From NCBI GenBank assembly GCA_020831935.1, contig JAFIFR010000004.1, positions 1-40,930 of the forward strand: 40,930 bases of DNA, read 5' to 3'. The notes beneath the pieces were generated by a model. It had not been told where the DNA came from, did not search any database, and saw only the letters and a program-made list of their open reading frames with translations. A program made the position numbers and the translations under genes. Numbering within the stretch: position 1 is the stretch's first letter; each line of letters begins with the position of its first letter. This document shows, piece after piece, positions 39,897 to 40,930 of this stretch. The DNA comes from Alkalimonas sp. (GTDB lineage: Bacteria; Pseudomonadota; Gammaproteobacteria; Enterobacterales; Alteromonadaceae).

Positions 39897-40930
39897 ATGA
39901 AAGTTACCCGTGTTGAAGTGTTTGATATCCACTGCCCTGAGCGTCCGGCCTGGACCCCGGTTTTTGTGCGCATCCACACCGACGAAGGCATTCATGGCGT
40001 TGGCGAAGCCGGCCTGGCCTACGATTTGGGCCACAGCGCAGCAGCGGCCATGATCAAAGAGATGGCCGAAGCTTTTTTGATTGGTCACGATCCTTTCCAA
40101 ACTGAAAAACTCTGGTCGCGGATGCTGCGCGAAAGCTTCTGGGGCTTAGGCGGCGGCCCGGTGGTGTATGCGGCCATGTCGGCTATTGATACCGCCTTAT
40201 GGGACATCAAAGGCAAAGCCCTGGGTGTGCCGGTTTACCAGTTGCTGGGTGGCAAGGTCAACGACAAGCTGCGCACCTACGCTTCGCAGCTGCAATTTGA
40301 CTGGGGCCCGGAGTTCAAGGCCTTAGTTCACCCAGAGCAATACGCCGAAGCCGCTTTAAAGGCCATTGCCGAAGGCTACGATGCGGTCAAAGTAGACCCT
40401 ATTCAGTACGACAAAGACGGCAACACCTACTACGACCGCACCAACATTATCTCCCGCGCCGAGATGAAACTGTACCGGGCCCGGATGCAGGCCATTCGCG
40501 AAGCCGTGGGCGATGAAGTCGATATCATCTTTGAGTGCCACAGCCTGCCCGGCGCCACCAGCGCCATTCAGATTGGTGAAATCGCCGAAGAGTTCGACTG
40601 CATGTACTACGAAGAGCCAGTCAATTACCTGAACCATTCTCTGCACGACAAAGTCGCCCGTAAAGTCAAAGTCCCGATTGCCGGTGGTGAGCGTTTGTAC
40701 AACCGCTGGGGCGTGCGTCCTTATTTTGAAGATCAAAGCATTGATGTGCTGCAACCCGACATCGGCCTTTGTGGCGGCTTTACCGAAACCAAAAAAGTCT
40801 GTGATTACGCCGATATCTTTGATATTCGTATTCAGGCGCATGTCTGCGGTGGTCCGGTGGCAACAGCAGCTTCTTTGCATCTGGAAACCGCCATTCCGAA
40901 CTTCCTGATCCACGAGCACCATACCTATGC
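39897..40930 (+). CDS. Mandelate racemase/muconate lactonizing enzyme (enolase superfamily) protein, 3'-truncated by window end
   Basis: My translation: MKVTRVEVFDIHCPERPAWTPVFVRIHTDEGIHGVGEAGLAYD...AMSAIDTALWDIKGKALGVPVYQLLGG...EEP...AGGERLYNRWG...LQPDIGLCGGFTETKKVCDYADIFDIRIQAHVCGGPVATAASLHLE; AAAAGGA RBS; absent from the ORF track because no stop lies in the window. Confidence 0.9.
   Translation, partial: MKVTRVEVFDIHCPERPAWTPVFVRIHTDEGIHGVGEAGLAYDLGHSAAAAMIKEMAEAFLIGHDPFQTEKLWSRMLRESFWGLGGGPVVYAAMSAIDTALWDIKGKALGVPVYQLLGGKVNDKLRTYASQLQFDWGPEFKALVHPEQYAEAALKAIAEGYDAVKVDPIQYDKDGNTYYDRTNIISRAEMKLYRARMQAIREAVGDEVDIIFECHSLPGATSAIQIGEIAEEFDCMYYEEPVNYLNHSLHDKVARKVKVPIAGGERLYNRWGVRPYFEDQSIDVLQPDIGLCGGFTETKKVCDYADIFDIRIQAHVCGGPVATAASLHLETAIPNFLIHEHHTY

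Noticed and set aside
40356-40922. 188-aa minus-strand ORF
   Set aside because: Antisense shadow of the enolase-superfamily gene, whose plus-strand frame is clearly coding but absent from the track because it runs off the window.

Overview
The window reads as a compact gammaproteobacterial chromosome segment, Alteromonadales-like in gene content and order (inference). It holds about 45 protein-coding genes and one tRNA-Tyr, with no rRNA, CRISPR array, prophage or intact IS. Main blocks: fur; a translationally coupled polysaccharide glycosyltransferase locus with a divergent WecA-like gene; a SulA-like gene under tandem LexA boxes; tRNA-Tyr; a REC-TPR response regulator; deoC; YgjP-type metallopeptidase; xthA; yfbV; a five-gene coupled operon (degenerate EIIA-Glc-like protein, YffB/ArsC-like, dapE, M15 peptidase, small membrane protein); yejK/yejL/yejM-like; cvfB-like; a GAF-GGDEF-EAL protein; a photolyase/FAD/DUF1365/CFA-like cluster with a DUF523-DUF1722 gene; hda-pheST-ihfA; DUF2066; purC; bamC; dapA; gcvR; and a class II aldolase followed by an enolase-superfamily gene cut by the window edge. 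The observations most worth checking are: (1) an apparent EIIA-Glc homologue that has lost both catalytic histidines, coupled to dapE and a D,D-carboxypeptidase-like gene; (2) a 79-bp terminal-inverted-repeat element flanked by TA between the divergent dapA and gcvR genes (MITE candidate); (3) a cluster of DnaA-box-like 9-mers with a perfect dyad upstream of the EIIA-like operon; (4) a shortened, apparently inactive YejM/PbgA periplasmic domain; (5) the photolyase/CFA-like cluster. All family calls come from reading motifs by eye; no database search was run.
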